In this document: one piece after another, positions 8,013 through 17,745 of the stretch
How the letters are laid out: every line of letters begins with the position of its first letter
How positions within the stretch are numbered: position 1 is the first letter of the stretch
Source of the DNA: JAODBJ01 sp963782465
GTDB lineage: Bacteria > Actinomycetota > Acidimicrobiia > IMCC26256 > PALSA-610
Reading direction: 5' to 3'
Assembly: GCA_963782465.1 (NCBI GenBank)
Contig: CAWAJR010000007.1
Location: 390,815-454,814, forward strand
DNA: 64,000 bases
The notes under the pieces: model-generated
Told to the model about the DNA's origin: nothing
The model's input: only the letters and a program-made list of their open reading frames with translations
Databases searched by the model: none
Program-made: the position numbers and the translations under genes

Positions 8013-8483
8013 ATGGCCGTACCGGGCAACACCGACGTCGCGAGGATCGAAGAGGCGCTGATCACGCTCGTCCGCCGGGCCAACAACCCGCGCCGCCACC
8101 TCCAGATCGTGCGGGCCGCCGGCGTCGACATCGACCGTTCGACCTACGTCGTGCTCGCGAGGGTCGCCGAAGCCGAGCGCCGGCGGGTCTCCGACCTCGC
8201 GGTCGACCTCGGCGTCGACATCTCGACCGCAAGCCGCCAGATCGCCCGCGCCGAGGCGCTCGGGCTCGTGTGCCGGGTGCCCGACGAGCGTGACGCCCGG
8301 GCCACGACCCTCGATCTCACCACCGAAGGGCGCCGCATCCTCACCCGGGTCCGCCGGGCCCGCCGCGCGTGGCTCGAATCGGTGCTCGGCACGTTCACCG
8401 CCGAGCAACGGTGCGAGCTCGCGACGGTGCTGGACCGCCTCAATGCCGCGCTCGACGCCGGCGAATCGCTCGACGTGGCCTGA
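8013..8483 (+). CDS. MarR family transcriptional regulator
   Basis: 156 residues from ATG 8013. The winged-helix core is R-V-S-D-L-A-V-D-L-G-V-D-I-S-T-A-S-R-Q-I-A-R-A-E-A-L-G-L-V, followed by the conserved wing R-V-P-D-E-R-D-A-R-A-T-T-L-D-L-T-T-E-G-R-R. The C-terminal helices make the dimer interface. It is divergent from the DHA2 pump and sits next to a perfect palindrome, so it is the likely local repressor. The short distance from the TATATA box to the ATG suggests a very short leader. Confidence 0.9.
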   Translation: MAVPGNTDVARIEEALITLVRRANNPRRHLQIVRAAGVDIDRSTYVVLARVAEAERRRVSDLAVDLGVDISTASRQIARAEALGLVCRVPDERDARATTLDLTTEGRRILTRVRRARRAWLESVLGTFTAEQRCELATVLDRLNAALDAGESLDVA

Positions 8484-8494
8484 ACCCGGCGAGA

Positions 8495-11151
8495 TCACCC
8501 GCCGTCGTGAGCGCTCCGGCGGAACTTGTCGAACGTGTCGGCGCCGAGCACGACGATCGGTGCGCAGAGGGCCACCGCGAACCCGGCCAGGGTCGGGCAC
8601 GCGTGGTGGAGCAAGGAGGCGAGGGGTGCCACGCCGAGGAACGCGGCGACCAGCACGACCTCGGTCAGCACCGCAACGAGCAGGAACCGGTTCGTCGATT
8701 TCACGAGGTGCCGCGCCGGGATCGTATTGCTGCGGCAGGCGAACGCATTCGCCATCTGCCCCAGGACCACCGCCGCGAACGCCGCTCCCGAAGCTGTCAG
8801 CAGCGTGTGCCCGTGCACGAACGCGTCGCCGGGCCGCCATCCCGCGACGAGATAGGTCGTGAGGAAGGCCGCCATCTCGACGACCGCTTCGGCCGGCCCG
8901 AGGACACCGAACGCGCGGCGGGCGACGATCCGATCGAGAAGATGCCCGCTCGCCGGCGGCTGGCGGAGCGCCCGCTCGTCGGGTGGTTCGGCGCCGAGCG
9001 CAACCGCGGGCAGCGTGTCGGTCCCGATGTCGAGCGCCAGCACCTGGAGCACACCGAGCGCGAGCGGGAAGCGACCGCCCGACAGTGCCCACACGACGAA
9101 CGGGGTGAGCTCCGCGACGTTGTCGGTCAGGTGGTAGGTGAGGAAGCGGCGCACGTTGGCGAAGACGGCCCGCCCCTGTTCGATGGCGGCGACGATCGTT
9201 GCGAAGTCGTCGTCGAGCAGGACGACGTCGGCGGCTTCCACCGCGACATCGGTACCCGAACGGCCCATCGCGATGCCGATGTCGGCTTCCTGGAGCGCGG
9301 GCCCGTCGTTGACGCCGTCGCCGGTCATCGCGACGACGTGGCCCCGGGCACGCAGCGCGCGTGCGATACGCAGTTTCTCCTCCGGCGAGACGCGGCTGAC
9401 GACGACACCGTCACGATCGATGAGCGCGCCGAGCACGGCATCGTCGCGGGGCAGCGTGTCGCCGTCGAGCACGAGGCCGTCGTCGGGTGCGAGACCAACC
9501 TCGCGTGCGATCGCGGTCGCGGTGATCGGGTGGTCGCCGGTGATCATCGCGATCTTCATCCCCGCCCGCCGGCACGCGTCGATCGCGGCCTTGGCGTGAG
9601 CGCGGGGCGGGTCTTCGAGCCCGACGATCCCGAACAGGACGAGGTCGCGTTCGGCGTCGGCGGCCGTGGCCGGCACCGCGCCGCCGGCGTCGCGGCCCGC
9701 GATGGCAAGGAGCCGCAACCCGCGCCGCGCCATGCGTTCGATCGCCGCGGAGGCGTCGTCATGGTTCCCCGCCGTGCAGCGCGGCAGGACCGCGTCGGGC
9801 GCGCCCTTCACCAGAATGCCGTCGCCGGTGACCACCGACATGCGGCGGCGCCGCGCATCGAAGGGGAACCGGCCCGTTCCGGCGCATCGCGCGCGCGCCG
9901 TTCGACATCGATGTTCGCACGGCGGGCGAGCACGTCGAGTGCCGCCTCCATCGGGTCGCCCTGCGCGCGCCATTCGCCGTCGACAAACGCAACGCGACCA
10001 GTCGAGCAGCGCACCGCCGCGGCCGCGAGTTCCTCGAGCGTGGCGCGCGCCGCGTCGTTCTCGTAGGTCACCTCACCGGTCGGTACGTAACCCTCGCCCG
10101 ACACCTCGACGAGCCCGGCCGGCGTCCACACCTCGACGACCGCCATGCGGTTCTCGGTCAGGGTGCCGGTCTTGTCGGTGCAGATGAACGTGGTGGAACC
10201 GAGCGTCTCGACCGCCTCGAGGCGGCGGACGAGTGCGTGCTTGCGCGCCATTCGCTGCGCGCCGATCGCGAGCGACAACGTCACGGTCGGTAACAAGCCC
10301 TCCGGGACGAGCGCGACGGTGACCCCGATCGCGAACAGCAAGCCGTCGGACGCGGGAGTCCCGGCGAGCAGGGCGACGACGAGGAACGCGGCACCGACCG
10401 AGACCGCCACGATCGCGATGATCGAGACGACCCGGCGAAGTTCCTGCGCGAGCGGCCCGCACGGGCGCGGCGTCGCGCGAGTCATTGCCGCGATGCTCGC
10501 CAGGCGCGTGCGGGGCCCGGTCGCCTCGACCACCGCGCGGCCCTGGCCCTCGACCACGAAGGTCCCGGCGTGAAGGGTCGTGCCTTCGGCCGCGACGACC
10601 GGGACGGTCTCACCGGTGAGCGTCGACGTGTCGATCGACAATGCATGCGTCGTGACCGCCCGCAGGTCGGCACTGATCCGGTCGCCGGCGTTGAGCAGTA
10701 CCATGTCGCCGCGCACGAGGTCGTCGGCGTCGAGTTCGTACGGCTGACCGTCGCGCACGACCCGCACCCGGCGGGGGAGGAGCTCGCGCAGTGCCTGCGC
10801 GGCTCGTTCGGCCCGGTATTCCTGCGCGAACGCGAAGACGCCGTTCAGCACGACGACGATCGCGATCGCGGCACCGAGTTCGGGCATCCCGGCCAGGACG
10901 GCCAGCGCGGCCGCGACCCACAGCATCATGGCGAAGAAATGCACGAACTGCGCGGCCAGCTGCCGCCACGCGGGGACGCCCGGCGCGGCGGGCAGCCGGT
11001 TCGGGCCGTCGGACGCGAGGCGTGCGGCGGCTTCGTGCGCGGTCAGGCCCTTGGCGAACGCCCCCGGTCCCGCTCGTTGCGGTGCGCCGTCGTCGTCTCC
11101 TTCTTCGACGACGGCGCGCAGTGCAGTCGGGCTATCGGGCGACGAAACCAC
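8495..11151 (-). pseudogene. Type II P-type cation-transporting ATPase, broken by a one-base frameshift
   Basis: Two overlapping frames make one ATPase. The N-terminal part starts at GTG 11151 and is coding to about 9870. The C-terminal part continues from about 9880 to 8495. The N-part has the cation-ATPase N-domain, the A-domain S-T-L-T-G-E-T, the membrane motif V-P-E-G-L-L-P-T-V-T typical of type II pumps, and the phosphorylation site I-C-T-D-K-T-G-T-L-T (D326). The C-part has F-D-A-R-R-R-R-M-S-V-V, V-K-G-A-P-D, T-G-D-H-P-I-T-A, M-T-G-D-G-V-N-D-G-P-A-L and the last membrane helices. Adding one base in the G/C-rich stretch 9850-9885 restores a single protein of about 880 residues. Both halves look well conserved, so a sequencing error is at least as likely as inactivation. 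The ion (Ca2+, Na+ or other) cannot be assigned. Confidence 0.85.
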
Positions 11152-11890
11152 CGTCGACCGCGATCGCCTGGCCGGTGACGTAGCTCGCGTGGTCCGAGCA
11201 CAGCCACACGATGGTGTCCGCGATTTCCTCCGGGCGGCCCAGACGGCCGATCGGCTCGATCTGCACGAGCTGCCGGGTCGCTTCAGGGTCGCGGTGGGTG
11301 AAGCGGGTGATCATCTCGGTGTCGATCACCCCGGGGCACACCGCGTTCACCCGGATCCCTTGCGTCGCGTACTCGAGGGCCGCGTTCTTCGTGAGCCCGA
11401 TGATGCCGTGCTTCGACGCAACGTACGCGGGGCTTCCCTCGAACCCGACGAGGCCGGCAACCGACGACGTGTTGACGATCGCACCGCCACCCGTCGCGAG
11501 CATCACGGGGATCTCCTCGTGCATGCAGAGAAAGACGCTCGTGAGGTTCACGTCGATGACCCGGCGCCAGTTCGCGAGTGTGCAGTCGGCGGTGGGCGCG
11601 GTGACACCCTCGATGCCGGCATTGTTCGCGGCGTAGTCGAGCCGACCGAAACGTCGCACCGCTTCCTCGACGAGATGGTGCACGTCGTCCGGGACGGTGA
11701 CGTCGGTCCGTACGAAGAAGGCGTCGACGCCTTCGTTGGCGACCTCGGCGGCGGTCTTTTCGCCTCGCTCGACGTCGACGTCGGCGACGACGACCCGGCA
11801 TCCGGCCCGGGCGAACGCGAAGGCCGTCGCGCGGCCGATACCCGCGCTCGCGCCGGTGACGATGGCAACGTGCGGTTCGGTGGTGTTCAT
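11132..11890 (-). CDS. Short-chain dehydrogenase/reductase (classical SDR)
   Basis: 252 residues. The ATG at 11890 follows the ribosome binding site aaggagatcgac. The Rossmann cofactor motif T-G-A-S-A-G-I-G is at 12-19. An acidic residue after beta2 (V-A-D-V-D, 35-39) favours NAD(H) over NADP(H). N-N-A-G is at 89-92, the catalytic Ser in N-T-S-S-V (140-144), and the Y-V-A-S-K active site at 156-160. The tail V-T-G-Q-A-I-A-V-D-G-G-F is typical of 3-oxoacyl-reductase-like or glucose-dehydrogenase-like SDRs. The substrate is unknown. Its end overlaps the start of the P-type ATPase gene by 20 bp. Confidence 0.9.
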   Translation of the reverse strand: MNTTEPHVAIVTGASAGIGRATAFAFARAGCRVVVADVDVERGEKTAAEVANEGVDAFFVRTDVTVPDDVHHLVEEAVRRFGRLDYAANNAGIEGVTAPTADCTLANWRRVIDVNLTSVFLCMHEEIPVMLATGGGAIVNTSSVAGLVGFEGSPAYVASKHGIIGLTKNAALEYATQGIRVNAVCPGVIDTEMITRFTHRDPEATRQLVQIEPIGRLGRPEEIADTIVWLCSDHASYVTGQAIAVDGGFVAR

Positions 11891-11995
11891 GTCGATCTCC
11901 TTGCTTTCGTCCTCGATCCTGCGCCGCCCGGCGCCGCCGCACGATGCGCAAAGTGCCGATGTTGGGTGCCGAAGGTCCCGATGCGGATCGCCGGT

Positions 11996-12676
11996 TCACG
12001 AACCCGGCGGGGCGGGCGAGACCGGCGGGATGTCGTGCAACACGCTCGGCCGGCGGAAGTGCGACGTGCGGTAGGTGTCGACGAGGCGCCGGACGAGCCG
12101 GGCCGGGTCGTCGTCGTAGAGCACGCAGGCACCCGTGTGCTTCGCGATCCGCTCGACGAGCTCGCCCACCATGTCGGCGATGCCGCCCGTGCCGGTCAGC
12201 ACGCCGAGGAGCCGGCCCTCGTCGTACGCGATCGCGAACTCGCCGAGCGTGCCGGAACGCCCGCCGACGATCACGACGATGTCCGACGAGCGGATGGTGA
12301 CGACCTCGCGGCCCATGAGGCCGGAGCCCGTGTACACGAGGACGTCGAAACCGGCGACCGGTGCACCGAAGCGCGTGAGGTGCTCCGGTTCCGAGAGCGC
12401 GGGGGAGATCCCGACGACGAGCCCGCCCGCCGCCTTGGCGCCTTCGACCGCGGCGTAGGGCAGCCCGGCGCAGGCACCCGTCGTGAGCGTGCACCCCGCC
12501 GATGCGATCGCGCCGCCGAGACGGCGTACGACCTCGACGACCGCCGGGTCGAGTTCGCCGCCGGCCGAGCCCATCACCCCGATGGCGAGCGGCGGGTGTT
12601 GGAGTTCAGGTCCCTTCACGACCACGAGGATCGGCCCGCCGCCCGCGGGCCGACCAGGGCCCAAGGTCCGTCGCAA
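11996..12676 (-). CDS. LOG-family-like Rossmann nucleotide-binding protein
   Basis: Up to 226 residues. The core has I-G-V-M-G-S-A-G-G, then T-L-T-T-G-A-C-A-G-L-P-Y-A-A-V-E-G-A, and the signature I-V-V-I-V-G-G-R-S-G-T-L-G-E-F, equivalent to the P-G-G-x-G-T-x-x-E loop of LOG/lysine-decarboxylase-like proteins. It most resembles the TIGR00725 branch. Some relatives release cytokinin bases from nucleotides, but this branch is uncharacterised. The start is uncertain: GTG codons in V-V-V-K-G-P-E-L would shorten it by about 18-20 residues. It is divergent from the acyl-CoA-synthetase operon. Confidence 0.75.
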   Translation of the reverse strand: MRRTLGPGRPAGGGPILVVVKGPELQHPPLAIGVMGSAGGELDPAVVEVVRRLGGAIASAGCTLTTGACAGLPYAAVEGAKAAGGLVVGISPALSEPEHLTRFGAPVAGFDVLVYTGSGLMGREVVTIRSSDIVVIVGGRSGTLGEFAIAYDEGRLLGVLTGTGGIADMVGELVERIAKHTGACVLYDDDPARLVRRLVDTYRTSHFRRPSVLHDIPPVSPAPPGS

Positions 12677-12753
12677 CCGCGGCTCGCCGGGTGCGGCGGG
12701 GCGAGGACGTTTGGCCCTAGTCGCCGGGGTGCCCCGGTCGGGATCGTGAAACC

Positions 12754-14535
12754 GTGAAGGTTCCCCCGATTCGCAAGCGCGACGAGGATGCTCGCCGGGC
12801 CGTCCTCGCCGACTACGAACAAGCTCGGGCGACGTTCAGTTGGGAGGAGGCCCGCGCCCGCCTCGACGGACTTCCCGGCGGCCGCGGGCTGAACATCGCC
12901 CACGAAGCCGTCGACCGGCACGCCGCCTCCGCGCACGCGGACCACGTCGCGATTCGCTGGCGCGGCAAGCGTGGGGAGCGGCGCGACATCACCTACACCG
13001 GGCTCCGCGACGAGACGAGCCGTTTCGCGAATGCGCTCGACGCGCTGGGGGTCGGCGCCGGGGAACGGGTGTTCACGTTGCTCGGCCGCGTTCCCGAACT
13101 CCATGTCTCGGTGCTCGGGGCCCTCAAGCGCGGCGCCGTCGCGTCGCCGCTCTTCTCGGCGTTCGGTCCGGAGCCGGTGCGGCAACGGCTCGCGATCGGC
13201 GACGGTCGTGTCCTCGTGACGACGCGCGCCCTCTACGATCGGAAGGTCGCACCAGTGCGCGACGAGGTTCCCGGCCTCGAGCACGTACTGCTCGTAGGCG
13301 CCGGCGCCGACCCCGCGGGCATACCCGGCGGTCAGCGGCTCGACGATCTGCTCGCGGCGGCGTCGCCGAGCTTCACGATTCCCCGAACGCGGCCCGACGA
13401 CCTCGCGCTGTTGCACTTCACGAGCGGGACGACGGGGACGCCCAAGGCCGCGATGCACGTGCACGAGGCGGTCGTCGCCCATCACGTCACCGGCGCGTAC
13501 GCGCTCGACCTGCACCCCGACGACGTCTTCTGGTGCACGGCCGACCCGGGGTGGGTGACCGGCACGTCGTACGGGATCATCTCGCCGCTGACTCACGGCG
13601 CGACGGTTGTCCTCGTCGAGGCGGAATTCGATGCGCAACGTTGGTACGAGACGCTCGAACGCGAACAGGTCAACGTGTGGTACACCGCGCCGACGGCGAT
13701 CCGCATGATGATGCGAGCCGGGCCACTTACCGGTGAGGGCCGCGACCTCTCCGCGTTGCGGTTCATCGCGAGTGTCGGTGAACCGCTCAATCCGGAAGCC
13801 GTACGGTGGGGTGTCGACGCGTTCGGGCTGCCGATCCACGACAACTGGTGGCAGACGGAAACCGGCGGGATCATGATCGCCAACTTCGCGGCGACCGACA
13901 TCAAACCGGGATCGATGGGACGCCCGCTGCCCGGGATCGACGCGGCCGTGCTCCTGCGCGACGAGCGCGGACATGTGGTCGTCGAAGACGGCGTCGCCGC
14001 GCTCGCTCCGACCGGCGTCGAAGGGGAACTGGCGTTGCGCGCGGGATGGCCGTCGATGTTCCGCGGCTACCTGGGAGAAGCGGAGCGTTACGCGAAGTGC
14101 TTCGCGGGCGGGTGGTACCTGAGCGGCGACCTCGCGACGGTCGACGAAGACGGGTACTTCTGGTTCGTCGGGCGAGGCGACGACGTCATCAAGTCGGCCG
14201 GGCACCTGATCGGCCCGTTCGAGGTCGAGAGCGCGCTGATGGAGCACCCGGCGGTTGCCGAAGTCGGCGTCATCGGCAAGCCGGACGCGCTCGTCGGCGC
14301 GATCGTGAAGGCGTTCGTCGTCCTGCACGCCGGTTACGAACCGAACGAACAACTGAAGTTGGAGTTGATCGGCTTCGGCCGGAAGCACATGGGCGCCGCG
14401 GTGGCGCCGAAGGAGATCGCGTTCGTCGCGGAGCTCCCGAAGACGCGCAGCGGCAAGATCATGAGGCGGCTGTTGCGGGCACGCGAGCTGGGGCTGCCGG
14501 AGGGCGACCTCTCGACGCTGGAAGGGGAAGCGTGA
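12754..14535 (+). CDS. Acetyl-CoA synthetase-like AMP-forming ligase (AcsA type)
   Basis: 593 residues from a GTG start. The adenylation motif H-F-T-S-G-T-T-G-T-P-K-A is near residue 222. Later come D-N-W-W-Q-T-E-T-G-G, Y-L-S-G-D-L-A, G-R-G-D-D-V-I-K-S-A-G-H-L-I-G-P-F-E-V-E, and the C-terminal catalytic lysine K568 in T-R-S-G-K-I-M-R-R. The W-W-Q-T-E motif and length fit the acetate/short-acyl CoA synthetases of the AcsA branch. It overlaps the next gene by 4 bp (GTGA) and opens a five-gene operon with 2-oxoacid dehydrogenase subunits and an ACP, so it may feed or recycle the acyl group used by that complex. Confidence 0.9.
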   Translation: MKVPPIRKRDEDARRAVLADYEQARATFSWEEARARLDGLPGGRGLNIAHEAVDRHAASAHADHVAIRWRGKRGERRDITYTGLRDETSRFANALDALGVGAGERVFTLLGRVPELHVSVLGALKRGAVASPLFSAFGPEPVRQRLAIGDGRVLVTTRALYDRKVAPVRDEVPGLEHVLLVGAGADPAGIPGGQRLDDLLAAASPSFTIPRTRPDDLALLHFTSGTTGTPKAAMHVHEAVVAHHVTGAYALDLHPDDVFWCTADPGWVTGTSYGIISPLTHGATVVLVEAEFDAQRWYETLEREQVNVWYTAPTAIRMMMRAGPLTGEGRDLSALRFIASVGEPLNPEAVRWGVDAFGLPIHDNWWQTETGGIMIANFAATDIKPGSMGRPLPGIDAAVLLRDERGHVVVEDGVAALAPTGVEGELALRAGWPSMFRGYLGEAERYAKCFAGGWYLSGDLATVDEDGYFWFVGRGDDVIKSAGHLIGPFEVESALMEHPAVAEVGVIGKPDALVGAIVKAFVVLHAGYEPNEQLKLELIGFGRKHMGAAVAPKEIAFVAELPKTRSGKIMRRLLRARELGLPEGDLSTLEGEA

Positions 14536-15548
14536 GTACCTCTGCCCCGGTGCGGCTTTCGGCCGATCAGGCCAAGAAGCTCGTCTTCGAGATGACGCGC
14601 GTCCGCCGGTTCGAAGAACGCTGCGTCCAGCTGTACAGCGCGGCCAAGATCCGCGGGTTCCTGCACCTCTACATCGGGGAGGAAGCGGTCGCGGTCGGCG
14701 TGATGGAAAACCTCGCGCCCGAAGATGCGGTGGTCGCGACCTACCGCGAGCACGGGCACGCGCTCGCGCGAGGGGTGCCCACCCGGGAGCTCATGGCCGA
14801 GATGTTCGGCAAGGTCGAAGGTTGCAGCCGCGGTCGTGGGGGCTCGATGCACATCTTCGACGCGGAACGCCGCTTCTACGGCGGGAACGCGATCGTCGCC
14901 GGTGGCCTGCCCGTCGCGGTCGGTCTCGCGCTCGCGGACCGGATGCAGGGGCGCGACCGGGTGACCGCGTGCTTCTTCGGTGAAGGTGCCGTCGCGGAAG
15001 GCGAGTTCCACGAGTCGATGAACCTGGCGGCCCTCTGGGGTCTGCCGGTCCTGTTCTGCTGCGAGAACAACCTCTACGCGATGGGTACGGCGTTGGCCCG
15101 TTCGGAGTCGGAGACCGACCTCACGCTGAAGGCGTCGGCCTACGAGATGCCGGCCTGGCCGGTCGACGGGATGGACGTCATCGCGGTGCGCGACGCGGCG
15201 AAGCGCGCCTGCGAGTCGATCCGCGCGGGCGGCGGACCGCATTTCCTCGAGTTGCGGACCTACCGGTTCCGGGCCCACTCGATGTACGACCCCGAGCGCT
15301 ACCGCGAGAAGACCGAAGTCGAACAATGGAAGGAGCGTGACCCGGTGGCGAGCATCGTCGTGGCCGTGCAAGCGGCCGGGCTCGTGACCGAAGACGAGGT
15401 CGCGGCGATCGAACGGGCCGTCGAGGAAGAGATCGACGAGGCCGTCGCGTTCGCCGAAGCGGGCACGATCGAACCGGTCGAGGACCTGACCCGTTTCGTG
15501 CTGAGCGAGCGGCCGGCGGTGCCGGGCGGCGGGAGCAGCGGGCGATGA
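14532..15548 (+). CDS. 2-oxoacid dehydrogenase E1 component, alpha subunit (PDH/acetoin type)
   Basis: 338 residues from a GTG that overlaps the previous stop. Typical segments: R-F-E-E-R-C-V-Q-L-Y, G-F-L-H-L-Y-I-G-E-E-A-V-A-V-G, Y-R-E-H-G-H-A-L-A-R-G, G-R-G-G-S-M-H-I-F, and the thiamine-diphosphate motif G-E-G-A-V-A-E-G-E-F-H-E-S-M-N...C-E-N-N (about 148-178), where G-E-G replaces the usual G-D-G. R-A-H-S-M-Y-D is the phosphorylation-loop equivalent. E1alpha with E1beta decarboxylates a 2-oxoacid (or cleaves acetoin) and transfers the acyl unit to lipoyl-E2. The next gene starts within its last codons. Confidence 0.93.
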   Translation: MSTSAPVRLSADQAKKLVFEMTRVRRFEERCVQLYSAAKIRGFLHLYIGEEAVAVGVMENLAPEDAVVATYREHGHALARGVPTRELMAEMFGKVEGCSRGRGGSMHIFDAERRFYGGNAIVAGGLPVAVGLALADRMQGRDRVTACFFGEGAVAEGEFHESMNLAALWGLPVLFCCENNLYAMGTALARSESETDLTLKASAYEMPAWPVDGMDVIAVRDAAKRACESIRAGGGPHFLELRTYRFRAHSMYDPERYREKTEVEQWKERDPVASIVVAVQAAGLVTEDEVAAIERAVEEEIDEAVAFAEAGTIEPVEDLTRFVLSERPAVPGGGSSGR

Positions 15549-16543
15549 GCAGCGACGGGGCGGTGAAGACGACCTACCGCGACGCGATCCGCGCCGCCAT
15601 ACGCGACGCGCTGCTTCGCGACGAGCGCGTGTTCCTGATGGGCGAAGACGTCGGGAAGTACGGCGGTTGCTTCGCGGTGAGCCTCGGTCTCTTCGAGGAG
15701 TTCGGACCGGAACGCATTCGCGACACGCCGCTTTCCGAGTCGGCCTTTGTCGGTGCGGGCATCGGCGCGGCGCTCGGAGGCATGCGACCGATCGTCGAGA
15801 TCATGACGGTGAACTTCAGCCTGCTCGCCCTCGACCAGATCATGAACAACGCCGCGACCCTGCTGCACATGTCGGGCGGCCAGTGCAACGTCCCGCTCGT
15901 GATCCGTATGACGACGGGAGCGGGGCGGCAGGTTGCCGCGCAGCACTCCCACAGTTTGGAGGGTTGGTACGCGCACATCCCGGGCCTGCGCATCGTCGCA
16001 CCGGCGACGCTCGAAGACGCACGGGGGATGTTGTGGACGGCGCTGGACGATCCCGACCCGGTGCTCTTCTTCGAGCATGGCGGCCTCTACAACATGGCGG
16101 GCGAGCTGGCCGCCGATGCCGGCCCCGTCGACATCGACCGTGCCGCGGTGCGCCGGCCGGGCGACGACGTGAGCGTGATCACCTACGGCGGCACGCTCCC
16201 GGCGGCCCTCGAAGCCGCAGAACTGCTCGCCGCCGAACAGGTGTCGGTCGAGGTTGTCGACCTGCGCACGTTGCGCCCGCTCGACGACGCGACCGTGATG
16301 GGCTCGGTGACGCGTACCCACCGCGCGGTCGTCGTCGACGAAGGCTGGCGTTCGGGCAGCCTCTCGGCCGAGGTCAGCGCTCGTATCCAGGAACAGGCGT
16401 TCTACGATCTCGACGCGCCCGTCGCGCGAGTCTGCAGCGCGGAAGTGCCGATGCCGTACGCAAGACATCTCGAGGAAGCCGCGCTGCCGCATGCCGCCGG
16501 TGTCGTCGACGCGGTTCGTTCGACCCTCCGGGGCGGGTCGTAG
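15545..16543 (+). CDS. 2-oxoacid dehydrogenase E1 component, beta subunit
   Basis: 332 residues; the ATG at 15545 overlaps the E1alpha stop (ATGA). Family segments: Y-R-D-A-I-R-A-A-I-R-D-A-L, M-G-E-D-V-G-K-Y-G-G, R-D-T-P-L-S-E-S-A-F-V-G-A-G-I-G-A-A, M-T-V-N-F-S-L-L-A-L-D-Q-I-M-N-N-A-A, and Q-H-S-H-S-L-E-G-W-Y-A-H-I-P-G-L. The C-terminal domain has D-L-R-T-L-R-P-L-D. It forms the heterotetrameric E1 with the upstream alpha chain and completes the thiamine-diphosphate site. The substrate (pyruvate, branched 2-oxoacid or acetoin) cannot be decided from sequence alone. Confidence 0.93.
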   Translation: MSSDGAVKTTYRDAIRAAIRDALLRDERVFLMGEDVGKYGGCFAVSLGLFEEFGPERIRDTPLSESAFVGAGIGAALGGMRPIVEIMTVNFSLLALDQIMNNAATLLHMSGGQCNVPLVIRMTTGAGRQVAAQHSHSLEGWYAHIPGLRIVAPATLEDARGMLWTALDDPDPVLFFEHGGLYNMAGELAADAGPVDIDRAAVRRPGDDVSVITYGGTLPAALEAAELLAAEQVSVEVVDLRTLRPLDDATVMGSVTRTHRAVVVDEGWRSGSLSAEVSARIQEQAFYDLDAPVARVCSAEVPMPYARHLEEAALPHAAGVVDAVRSTLRGGS

Positions 16544-16545
16544 CG

Positions 16546-17745
16546 ATGGGTGAATTCTGCATGCCCTCCCTCGGTGCCGACATGGACGAGGGCACCGTGG
16601 TCGAGTGGCTCGTCGGCCCGGGCGACACCGTCGCCAAGGGCGACATCGTCGCCGTCGTGAAGACCGACAAGGCCGACATCGAGGTCGAGATCTTCGAGTC
16701 GGGCACGGTGGGGGAGATCCTGGTCCCGGTCGGGACGACCGTCGAGGTCGGTGTCCCGCTCGCGACGATCGTGGGGGACGGGGCGCCCGCACCCGCGGTG
16801 CCTGCCGCGCCCGCGCCGGCGGAGCCTGCCGCGCCTGTCGTGCCGCCGGTCGTGGTGCGTGAAGCGCCGGCACCACCGCCACGCCCGGCCGCGGCGACCG
16901 GCCGCCCGCGCATCTCGCCGTACGCGCGGCGCCTCGCGTCGGAACTCGGTGTCGACGTTTCGGCCGCGGAGACATCCGGCGGCCTTCCGATCATGGCCGC
17001 CGACATCCGCCGGCTCGAAGCACAACCGCCGCCGGCGACGTCGAACGCGCCGACGGAGGCGGCCGCCGAGCCGGCCGACCAGGCAACGGCGATGCGACGC
17101 GCGATCGCGAACCTCATGGCGCGCTCCAAGCGGGAGATCCCGCACTACTACCTGCGCCAGCAGATCGACATGTCGCGAGCGCTCGCTCGGCTGGCCGAGT
17201 GCAACGCGAGCGAACCGGTCGAGCGGAGGGTGTTGCCCGGAGTGGTGTTGTGCAAAGCGACCGCGCTCGCGGTCCGCTCCTATCCGGAACTGAACGGCTT
17301 CTGGGTCGACGGTGGGTTCCAGCCCGCGACCGGCGTCCACCTGGGTGTTGCCATCGCGCTGCGCGGCGGTGGGCTCATCGCTCCCGCGGTGCACGACGCC
17401 GACCAGCTCCCGCTCGTCGACCTCATGGCGACGTTGCGCGACCTGAGCATGCGCGCCCGCACCGGGCGGTTGCGCTCGTCGGAGATGAGCGACCCGACGA
17501 TCACCGTCACCAATCTGGGCGACCAGGGCGTCGACGCAGTCTTCGGTGTCATCTACCCGCCGCAGGTCGCGCTGGTCGGGTTCGGCAAGGTGGCCGAGCG
17601 GCCGTGGGTCGAAGGTGACGCGGTCGTGGTTCGCCCGGTCGTCGAAGCGTCGCTGGCCGCCGATCACCGCGCCACCGACGGGCATGTCGGCGCGCGCTTC
17701 CTCGCCGCGATCGAGCGGCTGCTGCAACATCCGGAGGAGCTGTGA
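16546..17745 (+). CDS. 2-oxoacid dehydrogenase E2 component (lipoyl-dependent acyltransferase)
   Basis: 399 residues, ATG 2 bp after the E1beta stop. The lipoyl domain is residues 1-77, with the lipoylated lysine K42 in V-V-K-T-D-K-A-D-I-E-V-E. An Ala/Pro-rich linker follows. A peripheral-subunit-binding domain lies at about 120-155 (I-S-P-Y-A-R-R-L-A-S-E-L-G-V-D). The catalytic domain has R-R-A-I-A-N-L-M-A-R-S-K-R-E-I-P-H-Y-Y at its start and the active-site motif D-H-R-A-T-D-G (H374) near the end. It transfers the acyl group from lipoamide to CoA in the canonical reaction. No E3 gene is adjacent, so a shared dihydrolipoamide dehydrogenase elsewhere is assumed. Confidence 0.92.
   Translation: MGEFCMPSLGADMDEGTVVEWLVGPGDTVAKGDIVAVVKTDKADIEVEIFESGTVGEILVPVGTTVEVGVPLATIVGDGAPAPAVPAAPAPAEPAAPVVPPVVVREAPAPPPRPAAATGRPRISPYARRLASELGVDVSAAETSGGLPIMAADIRRLEAQPPPATSNAPTEAAAEPADQATAMRRAIANLMARSKREIPHYYLRQQIDMSRALARLAECNASEPVERRVLPGVVLCKATALAVRSYPELNGFWVDGGFQPATGVHLGVAIALRGGGLIAPAVHDADQLPLVDLMATLRDLSMRARTGRLRSSEMSDPTITVTNLGDQGVDAVFGVIYPPQVALVGFGKVAERPWVEGDAVVVRPVVEASLAADHRATDGHVGARFLAAIERLLQHPEEL

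Noticed and set aside
9808..9973. Two separate ATPase genes, or programmed frameshifting, in the P-type ATPase
   Set aside because: The two frames are complementary halves of one enzyme. No slippery heptamer or downstream structure was evident, and an indel in a G/C run explains the break more simply.
12616..14388. 590-codon minus-strand frame over the CoA ligase
   Set aside because: The plus strand carries all ANL-superfamily motifs; the minus frame is Arg/His/Asp-rich and featureless.
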